Assembly: GCA_026168605.1 (NCBI GenBank)
Contig: JAPFDX010000012.1
Span: 246,291-310,290, forward strand
Source: Roseburia sp.
GTDB taxonomy: Bacteria; Bacillota; Clostridia; Lachnospirales; Lachnospiraceae
Length of the DNA: 64,000 bases
Direction of reading: 5' to 3'
The notes beneath the pieces are model-generated. The model had not been told where the DNA came from, did not search any database, and worked only from the letters and a program-made list of their open reading frames with translations. Each line of letters starts with the position of its first letter. The stretch's first letter is position 1. Position numbers and translations under genes: made by a program. Shown piece after piece: positions 18,376 through 27,354 of this stretch.

Positions 18376-19431
18376 CTATGGAAACAGCGGTACAAGCCGC
18401 AGTCCTTCCTCCTCGGCACATCCGAACAACAGATTCATATTCTGCACCGCCTGTCCGGCAGCGCCCTTGACCAGATTGTCAAGCGCTCCCATCAAAATGA
18501 TGCGTCCCGTCCGCTCATCGATCCGGAAGCCGATATCCACATAGTTGCTTCCCTCCACCCACTTCGTCTCCGGACACTGTTTTGCCGGAAGCACGCGGAT
18601 AAAACGCTCCTCTCCATAATATTTTTCGTAGACGGAGGCGATCTCCTCGTGCGAGGGGAGGCTGCCGTCCGGTTTTCCCACCAGAGACGCATATTCCGTC
18701 ACGAGAATGCCGCGGTTCATCGGCACAAGGTGTGGGGTAAAATTCACCGTGATCTCCTTCCCTGCCGCATAGCCCAACTGCTCCTCGATCTCCGGCGTGT
18801 GTCTGTGTTCCGCGACGCCGTACGCCTTGATGTTCTCGTTGACCTCACAGAAAAGATTTGGCAGTTTCGCACCTCTTCCCGCGCCGGAAGTCCCGGATTT
18901 CGCGTCGATGATCAGTGTGGACGGGTCGATCAGCCCTTCCTTCACCAGCGGATACGCCGTCAGGATCGAGCAGGTCGTATAGCAGCCGGGATTTGCCACA
19001 AGCCGCGCACCCTTCACCTTTTCCCGGTTGATCTCACACAGACCGTAGACTGCCTCAGCGATAAACTGCGGGCTTTTGTGCTCCAGATGATACCACTGCT
19101 CGTAGACGTTCACATCCTTCAGCCGGAAATCCGCAGACAGATCGATGATCTTTGTCTTGTTTAAGATCTCCTCCGTCAACACGCCCGCCAGAAATCCCTG
19201 CGGTGTCGCGGTGAAGATCACATCCGCCTGCTCCGCCAGTTTTTCCATATTGTCATCCAGGCACGCCGCGTCCACGATCTGAAACATATTGCGGTAGACC
19301 GACGCATAGCTCTCATCCATATAGCTTCTCGAGCCGTACCACACGATCTTAACATCCCTGTGTCCCGTCAAAAGCCGCACCAACTCATTGCCCGCATATC
19401 CGGTCGCCCCGATAATTCCTACCCTTATCAT
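18376..19431 (-). CDS. argC: N-acetyl-gamma-glutamyl-phosphate reductase
   Basis: 351 residues. ArgC reduces acetylglutamyl phosphate to the semialdehyde. The NADP-binding start is MIRVGIIGATGYAGNELVRLL, and the catalytic cysteine lies in VANPGCYTTCSILTAYPL. The substrate-binding HRHTPEIEEQL and FTPHLVPMNRGILVT stretches are intact. GGGGAG precedes the ATG. It is the first gene of the arginine operon, with a consensus-like promoter at 19467-19495, and is divergent from argG. Confidence 0.97.
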   Translation of the reverse strand: MIRVGIIGATGYAGNELVRLLTGHRDVKIVWYGSRSYMDESYASVYRNMFQIVDAACLDDNMEKLAEQADVIFTATPQGFLAGVLTEEILNKTKIIDLSADFRLKDVNVYEQWYHLEHKSPQFIAEAVYGLCEINREKVKGARLVANPGCYTTCSILTAYPLVKEGLIDPSTLIIDAKSGTSGAGRGAKLPNLFCEVNENIKAYGVAEHRHTPEIEEQLGYAAGKEITVNFTPHLVPMNRGILVTEYASLVGKPDGSLPSHEEIASVYEKYYGEERFIRVLPAKQCPETKWVEGSNYVDIGFRIDERTGRIILMGALDNLVKGAAGQAVQNMNLLFGCAEEEGLRLVPLFP

Positions 19432-19466
19432 TCCAACTCCCCTTCCACGCCATTTTCTTTTGCATA

Positions 19467-19495
19467 ATTATACGTCTACATATCCGTTTATGCAA
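19467..19495 (-). promoter_or_regulatory. argC operon promoter, with ArgR-box-like sequence
   Basis: -35 TTGCAT (19490-19495) and -10 TATAAT (19467-19472) are 17 nt apart on the minus strand. The -10 lies within TGCATAATTATACG (19461-19474), an imperfect palindrome like the ARG boxes bound by ArgR/AhrC. A second AT-rich candidate, ACTGTATTTTTATTAG, is near 19544-19560 between the two divergent promoters. The promoter is well supported; the operator is an inference. Confidence 0.6.
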
Positions 19496-19579
19496 TATAT
19501 TTTTTGCAATAATTCTTTTAATCGTCATTTTTGCATATGATACTGTATTTTTATTAGTTATTTATGTATATTTTTTCAC

Positions 19580-19608
19580 TTGCCATTTTAGAATGTTTAT
19601 TGTATATT
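19580..19608 (+). promoter_or_regulatory. argG promoter
   Basis: -35 TTGCCA (19580-19585) and -10 TATATT (19603-19608) with a 17-nt spacer, about 45 nt upstream of the argG start. It is back to back with the argC promoter, and the 84 nt between them are very AT-rich and could hold shared ArgR operators. Confidence 0.65.
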
Positions 19609-19656
19609 GGACTTAGTGATTTTACAGAAATACATAAAGAAAGGATCTTTACGATT

Positions 19657-20886
19657 ATGAAGGAAAAGGTTATTTTGGCTTATTCCGGCGGGCTGGACAC
19701 AACCGCCATCATCCCCTGGCTGAAGGAGAATTACGATTACGAGGTCATCTGCTGCTGCATCGACTGCGGGCAGGAGGAGGAACTGGACGGACTGGAAGAA
19801 CGCGCGATCTCCTGCGGCGCTTCCAAATTATATATTGTAGACATCATCGACGAGTTCTGTGACGACTACATCATGCCGTGCGTGAAGGCAAACGCTGTAT
19901 ACGAGAACAAATATCTGCTCGGCACCTCGATGGCACGCCCGCTGATCGCAAAAAAACTGGTGGAGGTTGCAAAAAAAGAAGGCGCTGTCGCGATCTGCCA
20001 CGGTGCAACCGGAAAGGGCAACGACCAGATCCGCTTTGAGCTCGGCATCAAGGCGCTCGCACCGGAGCTTAAGATCATCGCCGCATGGAGAGACGACAAG
20101 TGGACGATGCAATCGCGTCAGGACGAGATCGATTACTGCAAGGCACACGGCATTGACCTCCCGTTTTCCGCAGATACCAGTTACAGCCGCGACCGCAATC
20201 TCTGGCACATCAGCCACGAAGGACTTGAGCTGGAAGATCCTGCCGTAGAGCCGGATTATGACCATCTTTTAGTGCTCGGCGTATCGCCGGAGAAGGCGCC
20301 GGACGAGGGCGAATATGTGACCATCGCATTTGAAAAAGGTGTTCCGACCGCTGTCAACGGTAAGCAGATGAAGGTTTCCGACATTATCCGAAGGCTGAAT
20401 GTCCTCGGCGGCAAACACGGCGTCGGCATCGTGGATATCGTGGAAAACCGCGTGGTCGGCATGAAGTCCCGCGGTGTTTACGAGACACCGGGTGGAACGA
20501 TCCTGATGGAGGCGCACCAGCAGCTTGAGGAACTGGTTCTCGACCGTGCCACTATGGACGTGAAGAAGGATATGGGAAATAAGCTGGCGCAGATCGTGTA
20601 TGAGGGCAAATGGTTTACACCTCTGTGCGACGCCGTGCAGGCATTCGTCGAATCCACGCAGGAATATGTCACCGGAGAGGTGAAGTTTAAGCTCTACAAG
20701 GGAAACATCATCAAGGCGGGAACGACCTCCCCGTACTCTCTGTACAGCGAGTCGCTCGCAAGCTTTACGACCGGGGATCTCTATGACCACCACGACGCGG
20801 AGGGCTTTATCACACTGTTTGGTCTACCGTTAAAGGTTCGAGCGATGAAACTTCAGGAGATCGGAGCTAAAAATAAATACGAGTAG
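19657..20886 (+). CDS. argG: Argininosuccinate synthase
   Basis: 409 residues. ArgG joins citrulline and aspartate with ATP in the second-last step to arginine. The ATP pyrophosphatase loop is [15 protein letters not shown] at the N-terminus, followed by [25 protein letters not shown] and [14 protein letters not shown]. The start [14 protein letters not shown] is used; a longer frame back to 19564 would cover the promoter and has no ribosome site, whereas AAAGGA lies 11 nt before this ATG. argH is not in the window. Confidence 0.96.
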   Translation: MKEKVILAYSGGLDTTAIIPWLKENYDYEVICCCIDCGQEEELDGLEERAISCGASKLYIVDIIDEFCDDYIMPCVKANAVYENKYLLGTSMARPLIAKKLVEVAKKEGAVAICHGATGKGNDQIRFELGIKALAPELKIIAAWRDDKWTMQSRQDEIDYCKAHGIDLPFSADTSYSRDRNLWHISHEGLELEDPAVEPDYDHLLVLGVSPEKAPDEGEYVTIAFEKGVPTAVNGKQMKVSDIIRRLNVLGGKHGVGIVDIVENRVVGMKSRGVYETPGGTILMEAHQQLEELVLDRATMDVKKDMGNKLAQIVYEGKWFTPLCDAVQAFVESTQEYVTGEVKFKLYKGNIIKAGTTSPYSLYSESLASFTTGDLYDHHDAEGFITLFGLPLKVRAMKLQEIGAKNKYE

Positions 20887-20900
20887 ACGAATGTCAAAAA

Positions 20901-20930
20901 GGGGTGCCGCAGAAAAACTGCGACACCCCC
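20901..20930. terminator. Bidirectional terminator between argG and the DUF3048 gene
   Basis: GGGGTGCCGCAG and CTGCGACACCCC pair around AAAAA. The plus strand continues with CTTTCTTTTG and the minus strand with TTTTTGACATT, so it can end both convergent genes. Confidence 0.8.
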
Positions 20931-20939
20931 TTTCTTTTG

Positions 20940-22031
20940 TTACTCAATCACCAGATCCTGCCAGTCGTCCACCGGAACAAATCCGACATATGTCTTTCCT
21001 GTATTGAGTGTGATCTCATTGCCTGCCGCATCATAGTAGCGGGTCGGAGACGTCATGCTTGTCTTCTCCCAGGTCACCGGAATCGCCTTGCCGTTTGTCA
21101 CATAGTAGCCGCCGCCCTTACTGATACAGTCAAAAATCATATAGCCGTGCTCATCATACTGTGTAAAGCCGCAGCTCTGGATCAGCAGGTTCTTAAAGTT
21201 CATCTGTGCGTTGTCATTGCCCGGATCCAGATGCGCCTCTCCGTACTCGAAATAATTGTACACCTGCGCGTCCTCATCGTACTCCAGATAGGAACCGTTG
21301 TGCGGGAATGGAAGGTCTACCAGCGACGCATCGATGGCATCCGTATTCTCTGACAGATCAACCGGGTTCTCCTCGCTTGTAAACTGGTAGTGCTCTCCCT
21401 CATAGTAGGAATTGTACTCCTTGTCCACATCGGAGTTTTCAAAATTCTTTTCCATATCTCCGGAAAGGACATACTCTGTGTACTCTCTCGGCTTGCCGTT
21501 GTCCACGCGGGAGAATGTACCGCTGAAATTGTCGGTGCTCGGCTCTGCCAGATATTCATCAATATAGAATGGACCTCCGTCATGGCAGAGGATCGCATTC
21601 CACTCCGCGGAAAGGATCACGTTCGTTGGTCTGACACTCCGGACACTTCCGATCTGCTCTACGCTCTCGTAGTCCTTAAACAGTGCCATAAAGCGGGTAA
21701 TTCTGCCGTTCATGGTGCTGTTCATCATCTCATATACCACGTCTGCCTCTGAGAGTCCATAATGCGGAAGGGCGATCGACTCATTGTCAACCATAACCGC
21801 GATCGGTCTCTGGTCCTTCAAGGACTCGTCAATCCACTCATTCGTCAGCTCGCTGCGGTACATTCCGTCAACCGTCTCTTCTTCGGCAGACGCTCCGTCC
21901 TCAGTTGTATCGACGGTCTCTCCTACAACGTTCTGCTCCTGCTGCGTTTCCTCAGCGGCATCTCCGCCGCACGCCACAAGCGCCGTTGACATCGCCAGCA
22001 CTGCCAATAACAATACTGTTCTTCTCTTCAC
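20940..22031 (-). CDS. DUF3048 (YerB-like) lipoprotein
   Basis: 363 residues, GTG start with AGAGGT upstream. The signal sequence ends in a lipobox (ALVAC, near residue 21) and is followed by a Thr/Glu-rich linker. The body has the DUF3048 layout: RPIAVMVDNESIALPHYGLSEADVVYEM, then RITRFMALFKDYESVEQIGSVRSVRP, and a C-terminal part with FDCISKGGGYYVTNGKAIPVTWEKTS that resembles the second domain of the family. The biochemical role of YerB-type proteins is unknown; they are extracellular. It is a single gene convergent with argG, with its own promoter about 160 nt upstream. Confidence 0.85.
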   Translation of the reverse strand: MKRRTVLLLAVLAMSTALVACGGDAAEETQQEQNVVGETVDTTEDGASAEEETVDGMYRSELTNEWIDESLKDQRPIAVMVDNESIALPHYGLSEADVVYEMMNSTMNGRITRFMALFKDYESVEQIGSVRSVRPTNVILSAEWNAILCHDGGPFYIDEYLAEPSTDNFSGTFSRVDNGKPREYTEYVLSGDMEKNFENSDVDKEYNSYYEGEHYQFTSEENPVDLSENTDAIDASLVDLPFPHNGSYLEYDEDAQVYNYFEYGEAHLDPGNDNAQMNFKNLLIQSCGFTQYDEHGYMIFDCISKGGGYYVTNGKAIPVTWEKTSMTSPTRYYDAAGNEITLNTGKTYVGFVPVDDWQDLVIE

Positions 22032-22196
22032 TTGTAAATACCTCTCATACTCTTATTCTGAAGCATTAGACTTCTGCTTTTTATCATACCATATTCGGGC
22101 GGAAGATGGAAGTTTTTTATCACGATTCCAAAATTACAAAATCCAACATAAATATACACCCCTTTCCGTTGCCGGATTGGGTATGACAACACACTG

Positions 22197-22225
22197 ATTA
22201 TACTACATTGTTATTTCGATCACAA
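22197..22225 (-). promoter_or_regulatory. Promoter of the DUF3048 lipoprotein gene
   Basis: Minus-strand -35 TTGTGA (22220-22225) and -10 TATAAT (22197-22202) are 17 nt apart, giving a leader of about 160 nt. A run of nine G (plus strand 22229-22237) sits just upstream of the -35. Confidence 0.6.
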
Positions 22226-22238
22226 TAAGGGGGGGGGA

Positions 22239-22595
22239 TGAATAAATGTTTATGTCAAGCAATCGTTGGCAACTTAACTTTGAAACTGAAAAGGAAAAAC
22301 AGATTACATCTACCTTCTTCAAAAGGAAAAGCGCTGATTTCACAAAAAAAGACAGCCGCTTCTGGCTGCCTTTTAGGAGAAGGTATTTTTACTATGGGGT
22401 ATAGCAAAAACTATATATAATGTATTGGGGGGTTTTTACGTGTATTATAATAGCATGATCGCCCCGAGAAGTGTTCACAAAGTTACCAAAAATCATTGTC
22501 CAAAATTGTGCATATTGCACATCACATTTTTTCTGCTCATTTTCAACTGCCGTACATTCTGAACAATCGACTTCCTTTTTCTCCCGCTAATGATG
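22239..22595. other. Gene-free stretch between the DUF3048 gene and sigH
   Basis: About 355 bp without a credible gene. A 60-codon frame at 22238-22420 follows the G9 tract, but its product has no recognisable features and it crosses a terminator hairpin (22343-22374). The remainder is AT-rich with no further motif that I can support. Confidence 0.5.
22343..22374. terminator. Hairpin terminator downstream of sigH
   Basis: CAGCC and GGCTG enclose a short loop (22353-22368), with an eight-nt A run on one side (22343-22350) and TTTT on the other, so it can terminate in either direction. On the minus strand it lies about 220 bp behind sigH. Confidence 0.55.
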
Positions 22596-23201
22596 TTATG
22601 AGCCGCCCTGCACCTGCCGTATCTTTGCCTTGATGCGGGACAGCGCATTGTCGATCGCCTTCGGACTTTTCCCGAGCTTCTCCGCGATCTGGCGGTAATT
22701 AAGCCCCGCGAGGGATTCGTCCAGAACTGTGCGCTCCATCGGGCTCAAGCTGTCCCTCGCCCGCTCCAGAAACAGACGCACACTTTCCTGGTCGATCATC
22801 AGTTGTTCCGGATCGTCCATCACGTCGGTCGGCAGCGTCTCTGCCAGCGGTTTTCCCTCCTCCCCGTTCCGGGAGTAAAACGACACATAGGTGTTGAGCG
22901 GCGCGTGTTTTTTCCGGTTGGAAGCCTCCACCGCACTGTAAAGCTGGCGGTTGATACATAGCTCCGCAAAATGGAAAAATGACGTCTCCTTCTCCTCCCT
23001 GTAATCCCGGATCGCCTTAAAAAGCCCGATCATCCCCTCCTGGATCAGGTCATCGGTGTCCCCGCCGATCAGATACATCGCATTTGCCTTTCGCAAAACG
23101 AGCGGCTTATATTTATTTAGAATATAATCCATGATTCGCCTGTCGCCGTCCCGCAGCGCCCCGATCAGCTCCTCATCCGATAAATTCCGGTAATTGTCCA
23201 A
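22596..23201 (-). CDS. sigH: Sporulation sigma factor SigH
   Basis: About 202 residues from the preferred start. Region 2 is clear (LVLRKANAMYLIGGDTDDLIQEGMIGLFKAIRDY, with the -10-recognising helix) and region 4 is SPMERTVLDESLAGLNYRQIAEKLGKSPKAIDNALSRIKAKIR. SigH drives early sporulation genes in endospore formers. Two starts are possible: GTG at 23252 with no good ribosome site, and TTG at 23201 ten nt behind AGGAGG, giving the start (M)DNYRNLSDEEL. The second is chosen. The cysS-mrnC-rlmB-sigH order is the conserved Firmicutes neighbourhood and settles the identity. Confidence 0.92.
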   Translation of the reverse strand: MDNYRNLSDEELIGALRDGDRRIMDYILNKYKPLVLRKANAMYLIGGDTDDLIQEGMIGLFKAIRDYREEKETSFFHFAELCINRQLYSAVEASNRKKHAPLNTYVSFYSRNGEEGKPLAETLPTDVMDDPEQLMIDQESVRLFLERARDSLSPMERTVLDESLAGLNYRQIAEKLGKSPKAIDNALSRIKAKIRQVQGGS

Positions 23202-23263
23202 AACTGCATTTCCTCCTGCATATGTTTTGCCGCCATGCAGCTTTTCTGCCACAAGGAACCATC

Positions 23264-24004
23264 TTACGACATCCGCTGCCGCACGATCTCATATGCCAGC
23301 ACGCCCGCAGCCACCGATGCGTTCAGGGAGTCGATCTCGCCCTTCATCGGTATCGAGGCGATAAAATCACAGCTCTCCCGCACAAGCTTGCTCACACCGT
23401 CGCCCTCGTTTCCGATCACGAGCCCGATCGGACCTTTCAGATCGAGATCGTACATCCGTGTGCCACCCATATCTGCACACACAAACCAGACGCCGCGCTC
23501 CTTCAGTTCCTTGATCGTCGCCGTCAGATTTGTCACCTTCGCCACCGGGGTATAGTTGATCGCCCCCGCCGACGTTTTCGCAACCGTCGCGGTCAGACCG
23601 ACCGCGCGGCGCTTGGGAATGATGACCCCGTGCGCGCCCGCAAGGTTCGCGGTACGGATGATCGCCCCCAGATTGTGCGGGTCTTCAATATTGTCCAGCA
23701 AAAAAACAAACGGCGGCTCTCCCTTTGCCTCCGCTGCCGCGAGGATATCCTCCACCGTGGCGTAGGAGTACGCCGCAGCCAGCGCGATCACGCCCTGGTG
23801 TTTCTTTGTCTCGGAAATCTGATCCAGCCGCTCTTTTCCCACAAAATTTAAAATGGTATCGTGCCGCTTCGCCTCGCGCACGATCGTGCGCACCGGACCG
23901 TCCTCACAGCCGTCCAGCACATATAATTTGTCAATCGTTTTGCCGGAACGAAACGCCTCGAGCACAGCATTCCGTCCCTCAATCTTTAATTCCTCGTATC
24001 CCAT
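23264..24004 (-). CDS. rlmB: 23S rRNA (guanosine-2'-O)-methyltransferase RlmB
   Basis: About 246 residues of the SPOUT/TrmH family. The N-terminal RNA-binding part begins GYEELKIEGRNAVLEAFRSGKTI. The knotted methyltransferase domain shows FLLDNIEDPHNLGAIIRTANLAGAHGVIIP (motif 1 with the catalytic Arg), GPIGLVIGNEGDGVSKLV (motif 2) and IPMKGEIDSLNASVAAGVLAYE (motif 3). An ATG at 24016 is also open, but GGGAG at the right distance favours the ATG at 24004. It sits between mrnC and sigH. Confidence 0.93.
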   Translation of the reverse strand: MGYEELKIEGRNAVLEAFRSGKTIDKLYVLDGCEDGPVRTIVREAKRHDTILNFVGKERLDQISETKKHQGVIALAAAYSYATVEDILAAAEAKGEPPFVFLLDNIEDPHNLGAIIRTANLAGAHGVIIPKRRAVGLTATVAKTSAGAINYTPVAKVTNLTATIKELKERGVWFVCADMGGTRMYDLDLKGPIGLVIGNEGDGVSKLVRESCDFIASIPMKGEIDSLNASVAAGVLAYEIVRQRMS

Positions 24005-24017
24005 ATATTCTCCCATC

Positions 24018-24452
24018 TTATAGGCGCAGCTTTAACTGCTCCGCCCCCATTTTCACCAGCTCCACCAGACGCTCAAACTCATCCCTCAGGTACAGCCAGC
24101 CCATCAGCGCCTCGAATCCCGTCGCTTTCCGGTAGTCTGCCACCGTCGCATTTTTCGCCATGGTCGGCGATTTCGCATTGCGTCCTCTGCGGTAGATCTC
24201 TGTCTCCTCCTCGGTAAGAAACGGCAGCAGCGCCTCGATCATCTGCGCCTGCGTGTGCGCCTTGACGATATGGCTTGTCCGCCCGTGGAGCTGCCCCGCT
24301 CTGGTGTTCCCCCGCGCCACCACCACGGAACGGATCACCAGATCAAAAATACCGTCCCCGATATACGCCAGCGTGAGCGGGGAATAGGTGCGGATATCCA
24401 CATCCTCGATATGAAACTGCTCTTTGATATAAGAATCAATCCCTTTGTTCAT
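24018..24452 (-). CDS. mrnC: Mini-ribonuclease III
   Basis: 144 residues, one RNase III-type catalytic domain without a double-stranded RNA-binding domain. In Bacillus this enzyme matures 23S rRNA. The domain begins SPLTLAYIGDGIFDLVIRSVVV, where the aspartate of GDG is part of the active site, followed by GQLHGRTSHIVKAHTQ and a C-terminal AKNATVADYRKATGFEALMGWLYL with the second acidic site. It lies 21 bp behind cysS, its usual neighbour. Confidence 0.94.
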   Translation of the reverse strand: MNKGIDSYIKEQFHIEDVDIRTYSPLTLAYIGDGIFDLVIRSVVVARGNTRAGQLHGRTSHIVKAHTQAQMIEALLPFLTEEETEIYRRGRNAKSPTMAKNATVADYRKATGFEALMGWLYLRDEFERLVELVKMGAEQLKLRL

Positions 24453-24473
24453 CCGCTGTATTTCCTTTCCTGC

Positions 24474-25904
24474 TTACTGCACGCTCCAGACCACGCCTTC
24501 TCTGGTGTCCTTGATCGCGATTCCCTTCGCCAGAAGCTCCTCGCGGATCGCGTCCGCCTTCGCGAAATCTTTTGCCTTTTTCGCCTCTTTCCGCTCCTCG
24601 ATCTTTGCAAGGATATACGCTTCCAGCTCCGCGTCCACGCTCTGACTCTCCTTCGACTGTGCGGTCGTTAAGTTCAGGGAAAGCACCCGGTCAAAATCCT
24701 TGATCAGCGCCAGCTTTGTCGCATCGTTTGTATCTTCTTTCAAAAGATCATATACGATCGTAATCGCCATAGAGGTGTTCATATCATTGCAGAGCGCATC
24801 GGAAAACCGCTCCCTGTATGAGGCAAAGCACTGCTCATTCACCGCGCCGTCCTCCCCAAGCTCCGCGATCTTTTTCACCAGCTTGCCGTAAGCCGCGCTC
24901 ATATTATCGAGCACCTCGTAGGAAAATTCAAGTGGCTTGCGATAGTGCGACTGTAAGCAGAACATACGGTACACCATCGGATCGTAGCCTTTTTCCTGGA
25001 GAAGCGATACCGTGAGAAAATCCCCCTTCGACTTGCTCATTTTGCCGGATTTATCGTTTAAGTGGTTTACATGGAACCAGTAATTGCACCACTTATGTCC
25101 CAGATAGCTCTCCGACTGCGCGATCTCATTCGTATGGTGCGGGAAAATGTTGTCCACGCCGCCGCAGTGGATATCCATGTACTCACCCAGATGCTTCATG
25201 CTGATGCAGGAGCACTCGATATGCCAGCCCGGATAGCCGACGCCCCACGGACTCTCCCACTTTAACGCCTGATCCTCAAACTTGGACTTCGTGAACCAGA
25301 GCACGAAATCATTTTTATTTTTCTTATTCGCATCCTCCTCCACGTCGTCGCGCACGCCGACCAGCAGCTCCTTCTCGCTCTGGGAGGAAAAAACATAGTA
25401 GTCCGGAAGCCTGGAGGTGTCGAAATAGACGTTGCCTCCCGCCACATACGCAAATCCTTTTTCCAGCAGCACCTCCACCATGTGGATAAACTCCGGGATG
25501 CAGTTCGTCGCTGGCTCCACCACATCCGGGGTCTTGATATTGAGCTTTTTGCAATCGTCAAAAAACGCGTCCGTATAAAACTGTGCGATCTCCATGACCG
25601 TCTTGTGCTCGCGCTTCGCGCCCTTTAACATCTTATCCTCCCCGGTGTCCGCGTCAGAGGAAAGATGCCCGACGTCCGTGATGTTCATGACACGCTTCAC
25701 GTCATAGCCGACATAGCGCAGCGCTTTTTCCAGAACATCCTCCATGATATAGCTGCGCAGATTCCCGATATGCGCATAGTGGTACACCGTCGGTCCGCAG
25801 GTGTACATCGCAATCTTTCCCTCCTCATGCGGAATGATCGTCTCGACCTTTCTTGTCAATGTGTTGTAAAACTGAAACTTATTCTCCACCTTTGTATTCT
25901 CCAT
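24474..25904 (-). CDS. cysS: Cysteinyl-tRNA synthetase
   Basis: 476 residues, class I synthetase that charges tRNA-Cys. The nucleotide-binding motif appears as YAHIGNLRSYI (HIGH class) and the second as GKMSKSKGDF. Zinc-site candidates are CGPTVYHYAH at the N-terminus and SCISMKHLGEYMDIHCGGVDNIFPHHTNE. It is the second gene behind a Cys T-box, after cysE, so cysteine supply and charging are controlled together. Confidence 0.97.
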   Translation of the reverse strand: MENTKVENKFQFYNTLTRKVETIIPHEEGKIAMYTCGPTVYHYAHIGNLRSYIMEDVLEKALRYVGYDVKRVMNITDVGHLSSDADTGEDKMLKGAKREHKTVMEIAQFYTDAFFDDCKKLNIKTPDVVEPATNCIPEFIHMVEVLLEKGFAYVAGGNVYFDTSRLPDYYVFSSQSEKELLVGVRDDVEEDANKKNKNDFVLWFTKSKFEDQALKWESPWGVGYPGWHIECSCISMKHLGEYMDIHCGGVDNIFPHHTNEIAQSESYLGHKWCNYWFHVNHLNDKSGKMSKSKGDFLTVSLLQEKGYDPMVYRMFCLQSHYRKPLEFSYEVLDNMSAAYGKLVKKIAELGEDGAVNEQCFASYRERFSDALCNDMNTSMAITIVYDLLKEDTNDATKLALIKDFDRVLSLNLTTAQSKESQSVDAELEAYILAKIEERKEAKKAKDFAKADAIREELLAKGIAIKDTREGVVWSVQ

Positions 25905-25949
25905 TCTTTTCTTTTTCTTCGCGCAGACGTCCCTGACACCCGCACATTT

Positions 25950-26639
25950 TCATATAGCTTCACTCTCCTCGCACGGTTTCCCGGAAAGCCTGCGGACTGT
26001 CCGCTCCAGATCCAGCACGCGGTTCACAAGCTCGGCGTTTTCATGCTGAAGCACGGCGATATCCTCCTTGACCGGATCCGGCAGATGCACCTGATCCATA
26101 TCGCTGCGCGGTATCTTCGCATTGCCCCGCTTGACAATGCGCCCCGGCACGCCGACAACCGTGCAGTTCGGCGGCACTTCCTCGATCACGACGCTGCCCG
26201 CACCGATCTTGGAATTTTCGCCGACCGTGAAAGAGCCGATGATCTTTGCACCCGCACTGATCATGACATTATCCCCGATCGTCGGGTGGCGCTTTCCGGT
26301 TTCCTTGCCGGTTCCCCCGAGCGTCACGCCCTGGTACAGCGTGACATTGTCCCCGATGATCGTCGTCTCGCCGATGATCACACCGCTGCCATGGTCAATA
26401 AAAAATCCTTTTCCGATCACTGCGCCCGGATGGATCTCGATCCCCGTCCGCCGCGCCGCGCGCTGCGAGATCAGGCGCGCCCAGAAATAATGTCCCTTTT
26501 CGTAAAGCCGGTGCGCACGCCTGTAACTAAGCATAACATGAAACGTTGGATAAAGCAAAACCTCAAGCGGAGATTTTATTGCAGGATCACGCTCTTTGAT
26601 CACCTGAAATTCCTCTTTCGCGTGTCTGATAATACCCAT
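25950..26639 (-). CDS. cysE: Serine O-acetyltransferase
   Basis: About 229 residues. CysE acetylates serine for cysteine synthesis. The left-handed beta-helix of hexapeptide repeats is visible ([45 protein letters not shown]), with the catalytic aspartate-histidine pair in FIDHGSG and H of RHPTIGD. The C-terminal tail is longer than the minimal enzyme, with a heptad-like stretch ([22 protein letters not shown]). AGGAGG stands before the ATG at 26639; the ATG at 26678 has no site. It is the first gene after the T-box, but a 311-bp fold-back repeat lies between them. Confidence 0.95.
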   Translation of the reverse strand: MGIIRHAKEEFQVIKERDPAIKSPLEVLLYPTFHVMLSYRRAHRLYEKGHYFWARLISQRAARRTGIEIHPGAVIGKGFFIDHGSGVIIGETTIIGDNVTLYQGVTLGGTGKETGKRHPTIGDNVMISAGAKIIGSFTVGENSKIGAGSVVIEEVPPNCTVVGVPGRIVKRGNAKIPRSDMDQVHLPDPVKEDIAVLQHENAELVNRVLDLERTVRRLSGKPCEESEAI

Positions 26640-26734
26640 ACTGATTCCTCCTAAAAACAAAAGTGTGTCTTGCTGCAACCGCAGTGCAATCCCACGGAGG
26701 GTTTTATTTTATAGGAAGCGACATTTCCTATAAA

Positions 26735-27045
26735 GATTCGGGTGTCAAAAGGGCTACGCAAAAATAGGGATTGGCAAACTACACAAATGGTATTCTGATT
26801 TGTGAATATGGAGAAGCTTAGAAGCTTCTTAATGTTCTGCCAAGTTCCAGCAATTTGACGGCAGGGATGCCGGCGAAAGCCCGAATTGCGCCACGGATGG
26901 CGCATCGAGGGCGGTTGCGTTCCTACACATCAACGATATTCAGAACATTTTAGAAGCTCTTAGCTTCGGAATCCTGAACAAAAAGAATATCATTTGTGCA
27001 GGTTGCCAGTCGCAATTTGTAAAAGCCCCTTTTGACACCCGAATC
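26735..27045. repeat. Fold-back repeat (MITE-like), copy A, 311 bp
   Basis: The ends are inverted repeats of GATTCGGGTGTCAAAAGG with TATAA-rich flanks, and the two halves are imperfect inverted copies of each other, so the entire element can fold into one long hairpin. The centre holds GC-rich arms (GACGGCAGGGATGCCGGCG and GAATTGCGCCACGGATGGCGC). It has no ORF. A diverged copy in the other orientation lies at 34094-34402, and a reduced form at 31524-31574. It is inserted between the Cys T-box and the ribosome binding site of cysE, so it is transcribed as part of the cys leader. Confidence 0.85.
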
Positions 27046-27054
27046 TTATAAAGG

Positions 27055-27310
27055 AAAAAACGGACTATTTCATCTTCACAGAGACGAAATAATCCGCGGT
27101 TCCACTCTACTAAAAATCAAATGATTTTCCCTCAAAGCACATAACGCGTGCGAAACGTACCCGGCTACCGGAGGCTTTTCCCCTCCCCTCACCGGATCAG
27201 CTCCCGGAGGCACTTTGGAACTCTCTTTCCGAAGACTGCTTTCAGCCGGTGACAGTCTCTCTCTTTCGGACGCCTGACTTCCTACTCTTTCCGTTCATCG
27301 CTTTTCCCTT
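27055..27310 (-). promoter_or_regulatory. T-box leader, Cys specificity
   Basis: On the minus strand the T-box sequence GAGTGGAACCGCGG is followed by the terminator GGATTATTTCGTC / GATGAAATAGTCC and TTTTTT. Upstream lie the stem I features, including AGTAGGAAGT and a specifier-region TGC (a cysteine codon) in AAAGTGCCTCC. The T-box bulge reads TGGA, whose A would pair with discriminator U73, and tRNA-Cys carries U73. The downstream genes cysE and cysS agree. Uncharged tRNA-Cys should therefore allow read-through. Confidence 0.9.
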
Positions 27311-27318
27311 GATAATAT

Positions 27319-27347
27319 AGTTTATGCAGTTCGCTGCGTTTTGTCAA
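27319..27347 (-). promoter_or_regulatory. Promoter of the Cys T-box operon
   Basis: -35 TTGACA (27342-27347) and -10 TAAACT (27319-27324), spacer 17 nt, minus strand. The -35 begins only 7 bp behind the ispF stop codon, so the operon has its own start. Confidence 0.65.
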
Positions 27348-27354
27348 TGCTTTT

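Noticed and set aside
22238..22420. 60-codon frame after a G9 tract
   Set aside because: The G run could pass for a ribosome site, but the frame crosses a terminator hairpin and its product shows no feature.
26735..27045. CRISPR or coding interpretation of the 311-bp repeat
   Set aside because: There is no regularly spaced repeat-spacer pattern and no frame of useful length; the symmetry is that of one long inverted repeat.
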